Origin: Prolixibacteraceae bacterium UBA6029
GTDB taxonomy: Bacteria > Bacteroidota > Bacteroidia > Bacteroidales > Prolixibacteraceae
DNA length: 64,000 bases
Direction: 5' to 3'
Assembly (NCBI GenBank): GCA_002429385.1
Contig: DIZL01000058.1
Location: forward strand, 154,440-218,439
A program made the translations under genes and the position numbers. This document shows, one piece after another, positions 61,898-64,000 of the stretch (its first letter is position 1; each line of letters opens with the position of its first letter). The notes under the pieces were generated by a model. It was given only the letters and a program-made list of their open reading frames with translations. It was not told the DNA's origin and ran no database searches.

Positions 61898-62914
61898 TTA
61901 TATTTTTGTTTCGTTTCCTAATAGACTGTAATACTCTTTCACGATCTCCTCCATGACCCTATTGGTTCTGGATGCACTACTTCCTGTACTGACGCATTCT
62001 CCTTCACCTTGTAACGTCTGAACGACCTGGCTGATTAAATGATGTTGAATGTTTTCAGGATTTTGGAAACTGAAACTTATTGTTCCCTCAGGTGATGTCA
62101 GCTTTACATCGCCATGCAGGAAACTGGAAACGCTGAGTTTACCTTTTGTCCCGGTAATTTCAATGATGTCTTCTTCGCTGCCTTTTGGGACAATGAAACA
62201 CCAGCTTCCAGTTCCGGTCACTCCCGTTCCAAACGTAAATGCAGCAGAAACAGTATCTTCTGCAGCGTAATATCCTGCAAGATTATGGGCTATGCCATGA
62301 ACTTCGGTTATTGGTCCGAATACATAATCCAAATAATCGAGCTGATGGGAAGCAAGATCATAGAAATATCCTCCACCTGCAATTTCAGGATTTACGTGCC
62401 ATGATTGCTTGTCAGGATACTGATCTTTATCCCCGGACGATTTATACAAACGGATATTAACCATTAATGGCTTACCAATGATTCCGTTTTCAATTAACTC
62501 TTTCACTTTCAGGAATGCAGGAAGTGTACGACGGTAATAAGCAACAAACAAAGGCATTCCGGTTTCCTTTGAAATGCGAATCATCTCCTGGCATTCCTGA
62601 TAGTTACGGGCCATTGGTTTTTCAACATATACCGGCTTTCCTGCATGCATAGCTTCAATGGCATACATCGCATGAGTATCAGGTGGAGTAGCGATGTAAA
62701 TTGCATTCACTTCAGGATCATTAATCAGTTTACTGGCATCAGAATAATATTTCGGAACTCCATGCCGTTTCGCATAATCCTGAGCAAGGGTGGCATTCCT
62801 GCGCATCACCGCAACAAGTCTGGAATGTTCCACCTTGTTGAATGCAGGACCGCTCTTCAGTTCGGTCACGTTGCCACAGCCAATGATACCCCAGTTTACT
62901 TCAGTTAAAATCAT
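61898..62914 (-). CDS. Gfo/Idh/MocA-family oxidoreductase
   Basis: The 338-residue product has the N-terminal NAD(P) Rossmann motif WGIIGCGNV, IATPPDTHAMYAIEAMHAGKPVYVEKPMARN (family signature EKP with catalytic Lys), and a C-terminal alpha/beta domain with GGGYFYDLASHQLDYLDYVFGP and its HxxD catalytic pair. Substrate is probably a sugar or sugar derivative. The ATG overlaps the LarA-like stop by one base, implying coupled translation and a common pathway. Confidence 0.9.
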   Translation of the reverse strand: MILTEVNWGIIGCGNVTELKSGPAFNKVEHSRLVAVMRRNATLAQDYAKRHGVPKYYSDASKLINDPEVNAIYIATPPDTHAMYAIEAMHAGKPVYVEKPMARNYQECQEMIRISKETGMPLFVAYYRRTLPAFLKVKELIENGIIGKPLMVNIRLYKSSGDKDQYPDKQSWHVNPEIAGGGYFYDLASHQLDYLDYVFGPITEVHGIAHNLAGYYAAEDTVSAAFTFGTGVTGTGSWCFIVPKGSEEDIIEITGTKGKLSVSSFLHGDVKLTSPEGTISFSFQNPENIQHHLISQVVQTLQGEGECVSTGSSASRTNRVMEEIVKEYYSLLGNETKI

Positions 62915-64000
62915 TAGTAATTGAATCTATCTTTAAACGCCCAGAGTCCCAGTGCCGGATTTGAAATGTAAAATATCTCCTCTCCGTTGTCCATGATATT
63001 GAGACCGTCCTGCAATTTTGAAGGATCATATTTGAGTGTCATATCATCAATATCGGAGTATTTGAATCCTATGCTTTCAATTTCAGCCTGAGTTAAATTA
63101 CCGGGTTCTTTTCCCGGGCAATAAGTGATTTTGAAACGTCCCTCAGAGGATCCGTGTATAAGATGAGCCGCGGCACTCAGATTATTGCGTAACTCTTCGT
63201 TATCGTCACAGGCTCTCAGGGTTGTCGGGGTTCCGAAATAGCCGTATTTGCGGATCAAGCGATCTATTTCTTTATCTTCTCCGAATTCTTTCAAGGCAGG
63301 AGCCAATACTATGAGTTCTCCTTCATCATCAATGGCCATGCGTGTGCGGTAAATCGATTTGTTGCCCAACCAGGTACTTTTAAATTCAGTCGGATCAAGG
63401 TAAACTACCACTTTTTTTAAAGGCTTTTCAAGCATTTCAAAGTTCACCAACAACGCCAGTTTGGCTGCTTTATCAAATACTTCAAAGTCATCACCTATGA
63501 ACAGTCCGCGTGTTTTGATCTTTCCGTCGGTTTTATCAAGTCCAACTATGGTTTGCACATACACAATTGGCATATGGTTGGTAAAATGCTCGGAAGCATA
63601 ATTAAATATCCGTCGTACCGGTGTGTCGGCATGTCCCATCATTCGCTCCATTCCGAATGCAGCTCCAATAAAATGGCTCTTGTTGATACCTTCCACACCT
63701 CCAGTACCTACAAATATATTTTTATTGTAGTTGGCCATTCCCACCACTTCGTGAGGCACCACCTGTCCGATGGACAGGATGAGATCGAAATGGCCTTCAA
63801 TCAGTAATTTATTCACCTGTGCAGGCCAGGGAAAATCAACTGCACCTCCCGAAACTTCTTTTACAAATTCACAAGGAACAATGCCAACTGTTACAACATC
63901 ATTCCGCCAATCATGTTCACGAATCAGCGAGGCTGGCATTGAACCAAACATGTGGGATATTTGTGAGGTCGTCATGGGTGTGTGTGTGCCCAGTGCCGGG
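62914..64000 (-). CDS. LarA-like (lactate racemase domain) protein, 5' end beyond window
   Basis: The minus-strand frame stays open to the window edge. An internal ATG at 63975 is not the start, because the codons before it read PALGTHTP, continuing into MTTSQ, and ALGTHxPM is a conserved LarA/DUF2088 motif. About 361 residues are visible. LarA uses a nickel-pincer cofactor to racemise lactate; relatives act on other 2-hydroxy acids such as sugar acids. Later features include SHFIGAAFGMERMMGHADTP and a C-terminal helical domain. Coupled to a Gfo/Idh/MocA gene, so a sugar-acid epimerase is more likely than lactate racemase. Confidence 0.85.
   Translation of the reverse strand, partial: PALGTHTPMTTSQISHMFGSMPASLIREHDWRNDVVTVGIVPCEFVKEVSGGAVDFPWPAQVNKLLIEGHFDLILSIGQVVPHEVVGMANYNKNIFVGTGGVEGINKSHFIGAAFGMERMMGHADTPVRRIFNYASEHFTNHMPIVYVQTIVGLDKTDGKIKTRGLFIGDDFEVFDKAAKLALLVNFEMLEKPLKKVVVYLDPTEFKSTWLGNKSIYRTRMAIDDEGELIVLAPALKEFGEDKEIDRLIRKYGYFGTPTTLRACDDNEELRNNLSAAAHLIHGSSEGRFKITYCPGKEPGNLTQAEIESIGFKYSDIDDMTLKYDPSKLQDGLNIMDNGEEIFYISNPALGLWAFKDRFNY

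Overview
The window comes from a Bacteroidota chromosome, probably Bacteroidales or Marinilabiliales-like. Host promoters have the Bacteroidota form (TTG at -33, TAnnTTTG at -7), starts lack Shine-Dalgarno sequences, and the conserved genes (DUF6155, CelD_N-type GH9, YncE/phosphoesterase fusion, hutI-ftcD, pdxB-gnd) are typical of that phylum.

Positions 1-39.65 kb are a tailed prophage or phage-derived element on the + strand. It ends about 100 bp from a minus-strand tRNA-Leu(GAG), a common integration target; no integrase is in the window and the left end lies outside it. Layout: end of an SSB-like gene (1-162); a packaging block with PLD-like protein, possible small terminase and large terminase (0.3-4.4 kb); small genes (4.5-5.7 kb); a gene-free stretch (5.7-6.8 kb); a cargo region (6.8-16.8 kb) with a J-domain protein, a Phd/YoeB-type toxin-antitoxin pair, an MmeI-like restriction-modification enzyme, a three-gene AT-rich cassette with a CoiA-like nuclease and a PIN-like protein, a RadC-like protein and small genes; then portal, connector and tail genes including a 1246-residue tape measure (17.1-25.5 kb), tail fibres with an S74 chaperone, an exported FN3-like protein, a tail-hub candidate and a lysis set (25.6-37.4 kb); and an accessory cassette (37.5-39.6 kb). 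I could not identify a major capsid, head protease or tail-tube gene.

Two regulatory systems stand out. (1) A phage promoter, TGTCCTTTC-N19-TAnnTTTG, occurs seven times, always in a gap before a packaging, structural, lysis or terminal gene, with the 19-bp spacing exact in all seven; it keeps the host -7 box but replaces the host -33 box, so it looks like a coordinately switched late regulon. (2) A structured leader RNA of about 180-250 nt occurs four times, each directly before an accessory gene (J-domain, RadC, a 124-aa unknown, DUF6573-like). All four end with GGGCA(G/A) exactly 12 nt before the start codon, and each transcription unit closes with a hairpin terminator followed by TCGCT. 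These are repeated promoter-leader-gene-terminator cassettes.

Positions 39.7-64 kb are host chromosome. Between tRNA-Leu and mntH is a likely long structured RNA on the minus strand (about 40526-39988), with its own promoter, UUCG/CUUG hairpins and terminator. Then follow a double-thioredoxin-fold lipid-free exported protein plus mntH, a DEAD-box helicase divergent from yebC, DUF6155, a beta-propeller/phosphoesterase fusion, a KilA-N protein, a GH9 glucanase, histidine catabolism (hutI, ftcD), small enzymes, and a minus-strand run of a LarA-like protein (cut by the window end), a Gfo/Idh/MocA oxidoreductase, pdxB and gnd. Several intergenic inverted or tandem repeats typical of this phylum lie between these genes.
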